A stretch of 64,000 nucleotides of DNA from Pseudomonas sp. LP_7_YM (lineage in GTDB: Bacteria > Pseudomonadota > Gammaproteobacteria > Pseudomonadales > Pseudomonadaceae). Where the stretch lies: assembly GCF_004364435.1 (NCBI RefSeq), contig NZ_SOCT01000006.1, positions 62,001 through 126,000 on the forward strand, given 5' to 3'. Numbering within the stretch: the first letter of the stretch is position 1; each line of letters starts with the position of its first letter. Shown here in pieces: positions 1-8,650 of the stretch. The position numbers and the translations under genes were made by a program. The notes beneath the pieces were generated by a model that ran no database searches, was not told the origin of the DNA, and worked only from the letters and a program-made list of their open reading frames with translations.

Positions 1-169
1 CTGATCGAGCCCGCAGGTTTTCTCGGTCATCTGCGTACGTGACGGTGTACAATGCGCCGCGTTTTTTCTGTGATCCATCGGCGTATGGACGCCACAAAAA
101 ACTCGGGGTTATCCACTCCGTTTCACTCCGCCGCGTCATGAGCGCGTCGGGTTCGATTCCGTCACAGAC

Positions 170-177
170 AAGAACAA
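170..177 (+). promoter_or_regulatory. Hfq/Crc catabolite-activity motif at aroP
   Basis: AAGAACAA, an exact AANAANAA match, immediately upstream of the AAAGGTG ribosome binding site of aroP. In pseudomonads Hfq with Crc binds such A-rich motifs and blocks translation when preferred carbon sources are present. Assigned by motif only. Confidence 0.5.
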
Positions 178-192
178 AAAGGTGACTATCCA

Positions 193-1617
193 GTGAGTGA
201 ACACATGTCCCATTCAGGAGACTTGAAGCGTGGTCTCAAAAACCGTCATATCCAGCTGATCGCCCTTGGCGGCGCCATCGGCACCGGCCTGTTCCTGGGC
301 TCGGCGGGGGTTCTCAAATCGGCGGGTCCGTCGATGATTCTTGGCTACGCCCTGTGCGGCTTCATTGCCTTCATGATCATGCGCCAGCTGGGCGAGATGA
401 TCGTTGAAGAACCGGTGGCCGGGTCCTTCAGCCACTTTGCACATAAATACTGGGGCGGGTTTGCGGGCTTTCTGTCCGGCTGGAACTGCTGGGTGCTGTA
501 CATCCTGGTGGGCATGTCGGAGCTGACCGCAGTCGGCAAATACATCCAGTACTGGTGGCCGGAAATCCCGGCGTGGGCATCGGCAGCGGTGTTCTTCGTG
601 ATGATCAACGTCATCAACCTGGCCAATGTCAAAGTCTTCGGCGAGGCTGAGTTCTGGTTCGCGATCATTAAGGTCGTAGCCATTCTGGGCATGATCGCGC
701 TGGGCAGCTATCTGCTGGTCAGTGGCAACGGCGGACCTCATGCGTCGGTGAGTAACCTGTGGTCCCACGGCGGCTTCTTCCCTAACGGGGTGAGCGGTCT
801 GGTGATGGCGCTGGCGTTCATCATGTTCTCCTTCGGCGGCCTGGAAATGCTCGGGTTCACCGCAGCCGAAGCCGACCAGCCCAAGGTCATCATTCCCAAA
901 GCGATCAATCAGGTGATCTACCGCATCCTGATTTTCTACATTGGTTCGCTGGTGGTGCTGCTGTCGCTGACCCCTTGGGATGCCCTGTTGGCCGATCTGA
1001 ACGCCTCCGGCGATGCCTACAGCGGTAGTCCGTTCGTGCACGTATTCTCGATGCTGGGCAGTACCAGCGCCGCGCATATTCTCAACTTTGTAGTGCTGAC
1101 GGCGGCGCTGTCGGTCTATAACAGCGGCACTTACTGCAATGCGCGGATGCTGTTTGGCATGGCCGAGCAGGGCGATGCACCACGTTCGCTGGCACGAGTC
1201 GATCGTCGTGGCGTGCCGGTGCGAGCCATTCTGCTGTCGGCAGCCGTGACGCTGATCGCCGTGCTGCTCAACTACCTGATGCCGCAAAATGCATTGGAGT
1301 TGCTGATGTCACTGGTGGTCGCGACGTTGGTCATCAACTGGGCCATGATCAGCTACTCGCACCTCAAGTTCCGTCAGCACATGGTACGTGAGGGCCTGCA
1401 ACCGATGTTCAAAGCGTTGTGGTATCCGTATGGCAACTACCTGTGCCTGGCGTTCGTGGCGTTGATCCTGGCAATCATGCTGATGATTCCGGGGATTCAG
1501 GTATCGGTCTATGCGATCCCTGTCTGGCTGGCAGCGATGTGGGTGTTCTACCTGATCAAGAACAAGCGCCACGCCGACGCTGAATCAATGGCGCAACGCA
1601 CCTCGATCATTAAATAG
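193..1617 (+). CDS. aroP: AroP/PheP-type aromatic amino acid permease
   Basis: Inner-membrane proton symporter of the amino acid-polyamine-organocation family, 474 residues, the usual length. The N-terminal GGAIGTGLFLGS motif in the first membrane helix (residues 26-37) and the following SAGPS are typical of AroP/PheP/LysP-type carriers, and about twelve hydrophobic segments run through the protein. The GTG start at 193 is preferred over ATG at 205 because AAAGGTG lies just upstream. The leader carries an exact AANAANAA motif (170-177), suggesting Hfq/Crc control. It sits 2.7 kb from the phhABC genes, which fits import of phenylalanine, tyrosine or tryptophan, but the substrate is inferred: a related permease for another amino acid cannot be excluded. 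Confidence 0.85.
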   Translation: MSEHMSHSGDLKRGLKNRHIQLIALGGAIGTGLFLGSAGVLKSAGPSMILGYALCGFIAFMIMRQLGEMIVEEPVAGSFSHFAHKYWGGFAGFLSGWNCWVLYILVGMSELTAVGKYIQYWWPEIPAWASAAVFFVMINVINLANVKVFGEAEFWFAIIKVVAILGMIALGSYLLVSGNGGPHASVSNLWSHGGFFPNGVSGLVMALAFIMFSFGGLEMLGFTAAEADQPKVIIPKAINQVIYRILIFYIGSLVVLLSLTPWDALLADLNASGDAYSGSPFVHVFSMLGSTSAAHILNFVVLTAALSVYNSGTYCNARMLFGMAEQGDAPRSLARVDRRGVPVRAILLSAAVTLIAVLLNYLMPQNALELLMSLVVATLVINWAMISYSHLKFRQHMVREGLQPMFKALWYPYGNYLCLAFVALILAIMLMIPGIQVSVYAIPVWLAAMWVFYLIKNKRHADAESMAQRTSIIK

Positions 1618-1622
1618 AGCGT

Positions 1623-1652
1623 CAGCGGCGTCTGATTTTCAGTGCGCCGCTG
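1623..1652 (+). terminator. Hairpin after aroP, possible terminator
   Basis: Perfect 8-bp arms CAGCGGCG (1623-1630) and CGCCGCTG (1645-1652) lie just after the permease stop codon. There is no T-run behind the stem, so it may act as a 3' end stabiliser or weak terminator rather than a classical intrinsic terminator. Confidence 0.4.
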
Positions 1653-1660
1653 AACCTGTG

Positions 1661-1756
1661 GAAGCGAATTCATTTTGGGCGGCGCTCCGACGAAACAACG
1701 GTGCAGTCGACACAGATCTGTTGTCTGTAGCGACGTCTGGCGAATGAATTCGCTCC
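1661..1756. repeat. REP-like inverted repeat
   Basis: GAAGCGAATTCATT (1661-1674) and AATGAATTCGCTCC (1743-1756) are inverted arms separated by about 70 bases. The same GAAGCGAATTCATTCGCG core recurs at 11400, and related GGGAGCGA palindromes occur elsewhere in the window, so this is one of a dispersed short palindromic family. Confidence 0.6.
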
Positions 1757-1835
1757 TACTGCTATCTGTCGTCAGACCAGACGATCTTGCGGGCAATGTC
1801 CGCGGTAGTGGTCACTTTCCAACCTGAGTCCCCGC

Positions 1836-2249
1836 ATGCTGATCATCTCCAACAACGTTCATCTGCCTGACAGCGAAGTCGAACTGACCGCTATTCGTGC
1901 CCAGGGGGCGGGCGGCCAGAACGTTAACAAAGTGTCCAGTGCGGTGCATCTGCGTTTCGACATCAATGCCTCTTCACTGCCGCCGTTCTATAAGGAACGG
2001 CTACTGGCGCTGCGTGACAGTCGAATCACCGGCGAGGGGGTGATCATTCTCAAGGCCCAGCAGTACCGCACGCAGGAGCACAATCGTGCCGATGCACTGG
2101 AGCGCTTGAGCGAGCTGATCATCAGTGCTGCGAAGGTGGAGAAGAAGCGTCGGCCTACCAAACCGACGCTGGGCTCCAAGACCCGCAGACTGGAATCCAA
2201 GTCCAAGCGCGGCTCGATCAAGGCGGGGCGGGGAAGGGTGGATTTCTAA
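1836..2249 (+). CDS. arfB: ArfB (YaeJ) ribosome-rescue peptidyl-tRNA hydrolase
   Basis: Releases nascent chains from ribosomes stalled without a stop codon, acting in the A site. The protein has 137 residues, the family length. The catalytic GGQ motif is at residues 26-28 within an AQGAGGQNVNKVSS context, which separates ArfB from the larger release factors RF1 and RF2 that carry extra codon-recognition domains. The C-terminal 30 residues are strongly basic (repeated K and R), as expected of the tail that occupies the empty mRNA channel. It stands alone between a palindromic spacer and a convergent MFS gene, 22 bases away, with no sign of an operon. Confidence 0.93.
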   Translation: MLIISNNVHLPDSEVELTAIRAQGAGGQNVNKVSSAVHLRFDINASSLPPFYKERLLALRDSRITGEGVIILKAQQYRTQEHNRADALERLSELIISAAKVEKKRRPTKPTLGSKTRRLESKSKRGSIKAGRGRVDF

Positions 2250-2271
2250 AGAGCGCCCTGCGCAGGCGCGG

Positions 2272-3507
2272 CTACAACCCTGTCACCTTGTCCCGCGTCA
2301 CCTTGGCCTGCTTGTACAGGTACACGCTTAGCCCCAGCCCTGCCAGAGAGGCCAGCGCCGCGAACAGGAAGATCGAGGCGAAGCCAAAGCCTGACGCTAC
2401 AGCGCCCGCCACGGGGCCTGTAATGCCCAGCGACAAGTCGATGAACAACGAGTAGGCGCCCACTGCTGCACCACGGCTGGACGCGGGTACCAGATTCACT
2501 GCCTCGACGCCCAGCGCCGGGAATACCAGCGAGAAACCAAAGCCCGTCAGTGCGGCACCGGCCAGCGCCAGATCAGGCGTGGGTGCCAGCCACAACAGCA
2601 GTAGCCCCAGTGCTTCCACCGACAGACAGGCGATCGCCACGCGGAAGCCTCCGATGCGGTTGATCATATTGCCGAACAGCAGTCGCGCACCGATGAAGCA
2701 GGCGCCGAACAGGCTCAGGCACAGCACCGCGTTGGGCCAGCTGTGACTGGCGTAGTACAAGGTGATGAACGTCGCGATGGTGCCAAAGCCAATGGAGCCC
2801 AGCGCCAGTCCGGTTCCGTGGGGCAACACCCGCCCCAACACGTGCAGAAATGGCATGCGCTCGCCATGGACGATCGGAGCAGGCGTTTTTTCCCAGGCCA
2901 GGAAAATACCCAGGGCCGCCAGCAGCATGATGCTCACCCCCATGCTCCACAGCCCCAAGGCGTTGACCAGCACTGCACCCAGCGGCGCACCGATGGCCAG
3001 CGCGCCATAACTGGCAATGCCGTTCCAGGAAATCACCTTGGCCGTGTTCGCCGCCCCCACCCGGCCAATGCCCCAGCCGATGGAGCCTGAGCCCACAAGA
3101 CTTTCCGCGCTGCCGAGCACCAGCCGTCCGATAAACAGGCTGACCAGGCTGACCATCGGCCAGGCATCGAGCCAGCCGGCCAATAGCATGAACACGCCGC
3201 TCAGGCCGCAGCCAAACAGGCCGATGATCACTGCCTTCTTCGGGCCTTTGTTATCGATGATGCGCCCGGCATAGGGGCGGCTGAGCAGCGTGGCCAGGTA
3301 CTGGACGCTGATCACCAGACCCGCCGCCACGGCGCCGAAGCCCAGGTCGGTGTGGACGTAACCTGGCAACACGGCCAAGGGGATACCAATGTTCAGATAG
3401 CCGATGAAGGTGAACAGGACAATGGAAACGACCTGAAGCGTGACCGCCCTTGGCGATGGGTCGGCACTACGTTGAGTTGCGGCGCTCAAAGCGTCTGGCA
3501 TGGGCAT
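2272..3507 (-). CDS. YhhS-like MFS transporter
   Basis: Major facilitator superfamily exporter-type protein, 411 residues with about twelve hydrophobic helices. Motifs resembling the E. coli YhhS/UPF0226 family are visible: [13 protein letters not shown] near the N terminus, [20 protein letters not shown] (loop 2-3, the MFS signature) and [16 protein letters not shown] in the second half. An upstream GTG at 3567 would add 20 residues without membrane character, so ATG 3507 (or ATG 3501) is chosen. No substrate can be assigned; members of this family have been linked to arabinose-like compounds and drug export. The gene is convergent with arfB and has no operon partner. Confidence 0.8.
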   Translation of the reverse strand: MPMPDALSAATQRSADPSPRAVTLQVVSIVLFTFIGYLNIGIPLAVLPGYVHTDLGFGAVAAGLVISVQYLATLLSRPYAGRIIDNKGPKKAVIIGLFGCGLSGVFMLLAGWLDAWPMVSLVSLFIGRLVLGSAESLVGSGSIGWGIGRVGAANTAKVISWNGIASYGALAIGAPLGAVLVNALGLWSMGVSIMLLAALGIFLAWEKTPAPIVHGERMPFLHVLGRVLPHGTGLALGSIGFGTIATFITLYYASHSWPNAVLCLSLFGACFIGARLLFGNMINRIGGFRVAIACLSVEALGLLLLWLAPTPDLALAGAALTGFGFSLVFPALGVEAVNLVPASSRGAAVGAYSLFIDLSLGITGPVAGAVASGFGFASIFLFAALASLAGLGLSVYLYKQAKVTRDKVTGL

Positions 3508-3675
3508 TGATCCACGATTACGACTGGGGAGGTGCAGCGGGACTGAAAATTGAAATGGAGCGTACACGTCTGATAATCAAGCGATGCCGCACATGATAAC
3601 GGGCTTTCCCGTGCAGGGCAGCGAAGGTTGAATCAGCGTTGAATCAAACGCGATTTTTATCAGCCAGTCATTGGC

Positions 3676-3855
3676 TCAGTCAGCAGCGGGTGCCACGAGC
3701 TGCGTCGTGACCAGGGCGGCAAGGGCATTTTCCTGGGTACCGAAGCGCGCCAGTAATGCCTGTTGTTTTTCCGGGCTCAGGCGGGCCCAGATGTCGATCA
3801 TTTTTTCGGCCGTGCCAATCAGCGCCTGGGCCTGGGTTTCAGTGAATTCGGTCAT
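3676..3855 (-). CDS. Hypothetical micro-protein, 59 residues
   Basis: Open frame of 59 residues starting MTEFTETQAQALIG and ending LVAPAAD, too short for ordinary gene finders. Composition is soluble and amphipathic: a probable helix around residues 8-22, then LSPEKQQALLARFG, which resembles a helix-turn-helix of helices rather than random frame. No cysteines, no signal peptide, no membrane segment. The ribosome binding site is weak (GAGACCC). It follows the 45-residue gene by 80 bases on the same strand, so the two may be cotranscribed. No family recognised; coding use (mostly GC-rich third bases) looks like the neighbours. Confidence 0.5.
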   Translation of the reverse strand: MTEFTETQAQALIGTAEKMIDIWARLSPEKQQALLARFGTQENALAALVTTQLVAPAAD

Positions 3856-3935
3856 GGGTATCGGGTCTCGAAACGTTTCAGCCCTTATGGAAGTACGCCT
3901 GAAAGACGCTCTTGCATAGGGGCTGAAATCAGCCT

Positions 3936-4073
3936 TCAGCCTTGGCTTTGGGCCTTCTTGCTATCACCATCTTTGGCACCGGCGTTCATCCCGGTCGGCT
4001 GACCGAGTTCCTGACGGGCTGCTGCGCTTTGCTGGGTTTGGCTTGGGAAGGGGAAATTTGGGATTTCGTGCAT
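3936..4073 (-). CDS. Hypothetical micro-protein, 45 residues
   Basis: A 45-residue frame starting MHEIPNFPFPSQTQQSAAA and ending in a hydrophilic KDGDSKKAQSQG tail. The case for it is the ribosome binding site: GAGGAG six bases before the ATG is among the strongest in the window. The product is rich in Q, S, A and P, has no hydrophobic segment, and is probably disordered. The 59-residue frame follows on the same strand. Immediately after the stop there is a small GGCTGA/TCAGCC hairpin without a T-run. No homologue is recognised. Confidence 0.55.
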   Translation of the reverse strand: MHEIPNFPFPSQTQQSAAARQELGQPTGMNAGAKDGDSKKAQSQG

Positions 4074-4245
4074 AAGTCACTCCTCACAAGTTGCTGGTTT
4101 GAACAGCGCGTCCAAAAAACGCCAACGGAGGATACAGCACAACAAATGACAAACAGATTTTTTCTTGATGGCCGTTGGTCATGTAGTAGCCAATGAATTC
4201 CACAACCCACCGGGCGGGGCTGATTCCATTACCCTGCGCGAAAGC

Positions 4246-4292
4246 CCGTGGGAGCGAGCTTGCTCGCCAAGCAGGCTTACTCCCACAGGTCA
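4246..4292. repeat. REP palindrome, GTGGGAGCGA type
   Basis: GTGGGAGCGAGCTTGCTCGC at 4248-4267 is itself a palindrome and is followed by an inverted CTCCCAC copy near 4280-4286. It lies downstream of phhC between transcription units. The GTGGGAGCGA core also appears at 50931. Confidence 0.7.
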
Positions 4293-4297
4293 CACGT

Positions 4298-5494
4298 TCA
4301 GTCGTCGCAGACGGCCGCGAACGCTGCCGCCAGTGCATCGATGCGGGTAGCGTCGATACCCGCTACGTTTGCCCGGCCAGCGGCAACCATGTACACGCCG
4401 TACTCGTTGCGCAAGCGTACGACCTGATCGTCGCTCATGCCGGTGTAGGAGAACATGCCCCGTTGTGCCGCAATGTGTGCAAAGCGTTCGCCAAAGCCCA
4501 GCGGTGTCAGTGCATCTACCAGACCCTTGCGAAGTTGCGCGATGCGGCTACGCATTTGCTCGACTTCATCGGCCCATACGGCTTTGAGTTCGGGGTCACC
4601 GAGAATCTCGGCGACCACCGCTGCACCGTGATCCGGTGGGTTGGACCAAAGATTGCGAGCCGTCGCCGATAGCTGGCTGCGCACGTCCGCGAGCTTTTCG
4701 CTGGTCTGAGCGCACACCAGCAACGCGCCGGTGCGTTCGCGGTACAGGCCGAAGTTCTTCGAGCAGGAGCTGGTGATCAGCAGTTCAGGCAACTCGCTGG
4801 CGAACAGGCGAACGGCCCATGCGTCCTCTTCCAGGCCCTCTCCGAACCCCTGATAGGCGAAGTCGATCAGCGGCAGCAGGTTGCGACGTTTGACAATTTC
4901 CAGCACCTGATGCCAGTTCTCGTGACTGAGGTCGAAGCCGGTCGGGTTATGGCAACAGGCGTGCAGCAGCACCACGTCGCCTTGCGGTACGGTGTTCAGC
5001 GTTTCCAGCATGGCCGACACGTTTAGCCGGTTGTCGCTGCCCACATAGGGGTAGTGATTGACCCTGAGTCCCGCAGCGGCATAGATGGTTTCGTGAATCG
5101 GCCAGGTCGGATCGCTCAGCCAGATGCCTTTGCCCGGCAGGCAATTGGCGAAGAAATCAGCTGACAAACGCAGCGCGCCAGTGCCGCCTGGGGTCTGGGT
5201 GGCGCCCACGCGCTTTTGCTGAATCAGTGGCGAATCGGCGCCCATCACCAGGTCACAGATCAGCGTACCGAAACGCGGTTCGCCATGGCCGCCGATGTAG
5301 GCCTTGGTCGGCTGCGAATCCACCAGGCGCTGCTCGGCCAGCTTGACTGCGCGCGGAATGGTGGTCAGGCCCTGCGCGTCTTTATATACGCCCACGCCCA
5401 GGTCGAACTTGTTCGGGTTCGGGTCTTTGGCGTAGGCCTGGATCAAGCCCAGGATTGGATCGTCCGGTACGCGCTGAATCTGTGAAAAATGCAT
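4298..5494 (-). CDS. phhC: Aromatic amino acid aminotransferase PhhC
   Basis: Class I PLP-dependent aminotransferase of 398 residues that converts tyrosine (and phenylalanine) with 2-oxoglutarate to 4-hydroxyphenylpyruvate and glutamate, the step after PhhA. Visible hallmarks are the HNPTG substrate/cofactor loop (Asn183), Asp211 and Tyr214 in the DFAYQGFG stretch, and the Schiff-base Lys246 in SSCSKNFGLYRERTG. The full length matches TyrB/AspC. The ATG directly abuts the TAA of phhB (no spacer), so translation is probably coupled. An aspartate aminotransferase is the main alternative, since the fold is identical; the phh context decides. Confidence 0.9.
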   Translation of the reverse strand: MHFSQIQRVPDDPILGLIQAYAKDPNPNKFDLGVGVYKDAQGLTTIPRAVKLAEQRLVDSQPTKAYIGGHGEPRFGTLICDLVMGADSPLIQQKRVGATQTPGGTGALRLSADFFANCLPGKGIWLSDPTWPIHETIYAAAGLRVNHYPYVGSDNRLNVSAMLETLNTVPQGDVVLLHACCHNPTGFDLSHENWHQVLEIVKRRNLLPLIDFAYQGFGEGLEEDAWAVRLFASELPELLITSSCSKNFGLYRERTGALLVCAQTSEKLADVRSQLSATARNLWSNPPDHGAAVVAEILGDPELKAVWADEVEQMRSRIAQLRKGLVDALTPLGFGERFAHIAAQRGMFSYTGMSDDQVVRLRNEYGVYMVAAGRANVAGIDATRIDALAAAFAAVCDD

Positions 5495-5866
5495 TTACTT
5501 GCGGCCCTCGGCGGCGTTGGCCACCTCGTTGGTGCGGGCGGCCATGATGAAGTCGTTGCGGTGCAGCCCTTTGATTGAGTGGCTCCACCAGGTCACGGTC
5601 ACTTTGCCCCATTCGGTCAAAAGACCCGGGTGATGACCTTCGGCTTCGGCAATTTCGCCGACCGCGTTGGTAAATGCCAGTGCAAATTTGAAATTCTTGA
5701 ACACAAAGACCTTTTCCAACTGCATCACGCCATCGCGAACCTCGATGTTCCAGTCCGGGATCTGGCGCAGCAGTTCCGGCAATTCGGCTTCGCTGACTTG
5801 CGGGGCGTCGGCGCGGCAGGCTACGCAATGGGCCTGACTCAGCGTATGGGAGTTGTGGGCGGTCAT
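5495..5866 (-). CDS. phhB: Pterin-4a-carbinolamine dehydratase PhhB
   Basis: Recycles the oxidised pterin cofactor produced by phenylalanine hydroxylase. The protein has 123 residues with the family signature [20 protein letters not shown]; His78, His79 and His96 are the expected active-site histidines. The N-terminal extension contains a CVAC pair (residues 14-17) often seen in Pseudomonas PhhB. It lies between phhA (15 bases upstream) and phhC (abutting), forming the classical phhABC operon. In P. aeruginosa PhhB is also reported to support PhhA expression, a role not visible from sequence. Confidence 0.95.
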   Translation of the reverse strand: MTAHNSHTLSQAHCVACRADAPQVSEAELPELLRQIPDWNIEVRDGVMQLEKVFVFKNFKFALAFTNAVGEIAEAEGHHPGLLTEWGKVTVTWWSHSIKGLHRNDFIMAARTNEVANAAEGRK

Positions 5867-5881
5867 GAAAGATGTCCTTTT

Positions 5882-6685
5882 TCAGGCGACGTTTGTTTTG
5901 GTTGGCTGCTTTTTGGGCGCGAAGCGTGGGGCATGCAGGCCCATGCCGGTGGCCCGTTCGACCATGCCCATGATGTCTTCGTGGGCCAGGTTGAACAGGC
6001 GTTTAAGGTCCGGCAGCACGAAATACAGTGGCTGCAGAATGTCGATGCGGTAAGGCGTACGCATGGCTTCGACGGGATCGAAGGGTTGATGTTCCGGCGT
6101 CGACGACAGGCTGTAAACCGCCTCTTTTGGCGAGGAAAGAATGCCGCCGCCGTAGATCTTGCGGCCCTGTGGGGTTTCTACCAGTCCGAACTCGATGGTC
6201 ATCCAGTAAAGGCGGGCAAGGTATATCCGCTGCTCTTTACTGGCTGCCAGACCTAGCTGGCCATAGGTGTGGGTAAATTGCGCAAACCAGGGGTTCGTCA
6301 GAAGCGGGCAGTGGCCGAAGACCTCGTGAAAGATGTCAGGTTCTTGCAGGTAGTCCAGCTCTTCCTCGGTGCGGATGAACGTAGCCACGGGGAATCGTTT
6401 GCTGGCCAGCAGTTCAAAAAAGGTTTGAAAGGGGATCAGCGCCGGAACCCGGGCTACCTGCCAGCCCGTGGTCGCCGCCAGCACGCGATTGATTTCGTCC
6501 AGTTGCGGAATTCGGTCGTGAGGCAGCTTCAACTGCTCGATACCGTCGAGGTATTCCTGACAGGCACGGCCTTCGATGACATTCATCTGGCGGGTGATCA
6601 AGGTATTCCACACACCATGTTCGGCGTCAGGGTAATGGATGAAACCGGTGGCGTCCGGCTCACGGGCAATGTATTGCGTGCTCAT
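5882..6685 (-). CDS. phhA: Phenylalanine 4-monooxygenase PhhA
   Basis: Iron- and tetrahydropterin-dependent hydroxylation of phenylalanine to tyrosine. The 267-residue protein is the bacterial catalytic-domain-only form, lacking the regulatory ACT domain of animal enzymes. The iron ligands are His120 and His125 in PDIFHEVFGHCPLL and Glu165 in the WMTIEFGL stretch. AGGAG precedes the ATG. First gene of phhABC, divergent from phhR across a 283-base region carrying two PhhR/TyrR-like boxes. The leader has an exact AANAANAA motif (6704-6711, minus strand), suggesting catabolite repression by Hfq/Crc. Confidence 0.96.
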   Translation of the reverse strand: MSTQYIAREPDATGFIHYPDAEHGVWNTLITRQMNVIEGRACQEYLDGIEQLKLPHDRIPQLDEINRVLAATTGWQVARVPALIPFQTFFELLASKRFPVATFIRTEEELDYLQEPDIFHEVFGHCPLLTNPWFAQFTHTYGQLGLAASKEQRIYLARLYWMTIEFGLVETPQGRKIYGGGILSSPKEAVYSLSSTPEHQPFDPVEAMRTPYRIDILQPLYFVLPDLKRLFNLAHEDIMGMVERATGMGLHAPRFAPKKQPTKTNVA

Positions 6686-6703
6686 GCTGCTCTCCTGAAT
6701 GGC

Positions 6704-6711
6704 TTGTTTTT
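6704..6711 (-). promoter_or_regulatory. Hfq/Crc catabolite-activity motif at phhA
   Basis: AAAAACAA on the minus strand, an exact AANAANAA match about 20 bases before the phhA ATG and just upstream of the AGGAG ribosome binding site. Confidence 0.5.
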
Positions 6712-6823
6712 ATCTGGAGCAATGCGATGCGGGCTAATGACCTGCGTGTAGCTATTGATAACCGCTTTTCAATCCCTTCGTAGTAGAGCGAAGAACGTCA
6801 CTGCAGCCTCCGTTTGCCTAAAT

Positions 6824-6841
6824 CGTAAAGAATCCCTGACA
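6824..6841. promoter_or_regulatory. Candidate PhhR box 1
   Basis: CGTAAA-N6-CTGACA resembles the TyrR/PhhR operator TGTAAA-N6-TTTACA (9 of 12 fixed positions by eye). It lies about 140 bases upstream of phhA in the phhA-phhR divergent region. Confidence 0.5.
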
Positions 6842-6897
6842 GTCAAGCATTGATCGCGTCATGTTCTTCGATTCCGCGGGGCTATTAGTGCTTGCGC

Positions 6898-6915
6898 TGT
6901 AACGTAACCTTGACG
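6898..6915. promoter_or_regulatory. Candidate PhhR box 2
   Basis: TGTAAC-N6-TTGACG resembles TGTAAA-N6-TTTACA (9 of 12 fixed positions by eye), about 54 bases upstream of the phhR ATG. With box 1, spaced 74 bases away, it could serve both activation of phhA and autoregulation of phhR. Confidence 0.45.
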
Positions 6916-6968
6916 GTAAACTTCGCGTCAGCCTAAAAAGCCTGCCTGTTCAGAAGAGTCCACTCGCC

Positions 6969-8525
6969 ATGCGTATCAAGGTGCACTGTCAGAACCGCGT
7001 CGGAATCCTGCGCGACATCCTCCAATTGCTGGTTGCATACGGCGTCAATGTTTCCAGCGGCGAGGTCGGGGGTGAGCATGGTGATGCGATTTATTTGCGC
7101 TGTCCCAATCTCATCAATCTGCAATTTCAGTCGCTGGTCCCCAAATTCGCAACGATTCCTGGAGTCTTCGGCGTCAAGCGCGTGGGATTGATGCCGAGCG
7201 AGCGTCGGCATATGGAGCTGAACGCACTGCTGGGTGCGCTGGAATTCCCGGTATTGTCCATCGACATGAGCGGTGCGATCGTTGCTGCGAACAGAGCAGC
7301 GGCGCAGTTATTGGGCGTACGCGTCGATGAAGTGCCCGGGATGCCGCTGGCGCGCTACGTCGATGACTTTGACTTGCCGCAACTGGTGCGTGCCAATCGC
7401 TCGCGGATCAACGGTCTGAGGGTGAAGGTTAAGGGCGATGTCTTTCTCGCTGACATCGCGCCATTGCAGTCCGAGCACGAAGACAGCGAGGCCATGGCGG
7501 GTGCGGTGTTGACCCTGCATCGGGCCGACCGCGTCGGTGAGCACATCTATAACGTGCGCAAGCAGGAGCTGCGCGGCTTCGACAGCATATTCCAGAGCTC
7601 CCGAGTGATGGCAGCAGTGGTGCGTGAAGCCCGGCGCATGGCTCCGCTGGATGCACCGCTATTGATAGAAGGAGAAACCGGCACCGGTAAGGAGCTGCTG
7701 GCTCGCGCCTGTCACTTGGCCAGTCCGCGTGGTCAGTCGCCGCTGATGGCGCTCAATTGCGCCGGGTTGTCCGAATCCATGGCTGAGACCGAGCTGTTCG
7801 GTTACGGGCCGGGGGCGTTCGAAGGCGCACGGGTCGAGGGCAAGCTGGGGCTGCTGGAGTTGACCGCAGGCGGGACGCTGTTTCTCGATGGGGTGGCGGA
7901 AATGAGCGCGCGGTTGCAGGCCAAATTGCTGCGCTTTCTGCAAGAAGGCTGCTTTCGCCGGGTGGGCAGTGAAGAAGAGGTGTACCTGGATGTCAGGGTA
8001 ATCTGTGCCACCCAGGTCGATCTGTCTGAGTTGTGCGCCCGTGGTGCGTTCCGTCAGGACCTCTACCACCGGCTGAATGTACTTTCCCTGCATATACCGC
8101 CGCTTCGGGAATGCCTCGACGGCCTGCAGCCTCTGGTTGAGCATTTTCTCGATCAGGCCAGTCGGCAGATTGGCTGCCCTTTGCCGCGCATTGCGCCCGC
8201 TGCGCTGGAGCGTCTGGCTCAATACCATTGGCCGGGTAACGTCCGGCAATTGGAAAACGTGCTGTTTCAGGCGGTTTCATTATGCGAGGGCGGGCTGGTC
8301 AAGGTTGAACACATCCGGCTGCCGGATTACGGCGTGCCGCAGCCATTTGGGAATTTTTCGCTGGAGGGCGGGTTGGACGATATTGTCGGGCGTTTCGAGA
8401 AAGCGGTTTTGGAACAGTTGTATTGCGGCCATCCCAGTAGTCGGCTATTGGGAAAACGGTTAGGTCTTTCTCATACGACAATTGCCAATAAGTTGAAACT
8501 TTATGGAGTAGGGCAAACGCGCTGA
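6969..8525 (+). CDS. phhR: TyrR-family transcriptional regulator PhhR
   Basis: Activator of the phh operon in response to aromatic amino acids, 518 residues. Domains in order: ACT ligand-binding domain (about 1-75), PAS (about 80-190), AAA+ ATPase (about 205-435) with Walker A GETGTGKE at 235-242, and a C-terminal TyrR-type helix-turn-helix (about 465-515, ending LSHTTIANKLKLYGV). Two core residues of sigma-54 activators are altered: the GAFTGA loop reads GAFEGA (282-287) and the Walker B motif reads LFLDG rather than LFLDE (304-308). This agrees with TyrR-like regulators that act with sigma-70. It is divergent from phhA. Confidence 0.95.
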   Translation: MRIKVHCQNRVGILRDILQLLVAYGVNVSSGEVGGEHGDAIYLRCPNLINLQFQSLVPKFATIPGVFGVKRVGLMPSERRHMELNALLGALEFPVLSIDMSGAIVAANRAAAQLLGVRVDEVPGMPLARYVDDFDLPQLVRANRSRINGLRVKVKGDVFLADIAPLQSEHEDSEAMAGAVLTLHRADRVGEHIYNVRKQELRGFDSIFQSSRVMAAVVREARRMAPLDAPLLIEGETGTGKELLARACHLASPRGQSPLMALNCAGLSESMAETELFGYGPGAFEGARVEGKLGLLELTAGGTLFLDGVAEMSARLQAKLLRFLQEGCFRRVGSEEEVYLDVRVICATQVDLSELCARGAFRQDLYHRLNVLSLHIPPLRECLDGLQPLVEHFLDQASRQIGCPLPRIAPAALERLAQYHWPGNVRQLENVLFQAVSLCEGGLVKVEHIRLPDYGVPQPFGNFSLEGGLDDIVGRFEKAVLEQLYCGHPSSRLLGKRLGLSHTTIANKLKLYGVGQTR

Positions 8526-8650
8526 TTGCTAGAGCGCGTTTGTCTGGCAGGACGCTGCCTGAGTTTCCATATCAACTGGCAGGTGCACGTTTGCTTGGCA
8601 AGTAACGCCTGCACATAAACGTGAGTTCAGACAGTGGGAACACTGCAGGC

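Noticed and set aside
1..192. TACAAT at 48-53 as the aroP promoter
   Set aside because: A -10-like hexamer is present but no -35 partner is recognisable, so the promoter is not called.
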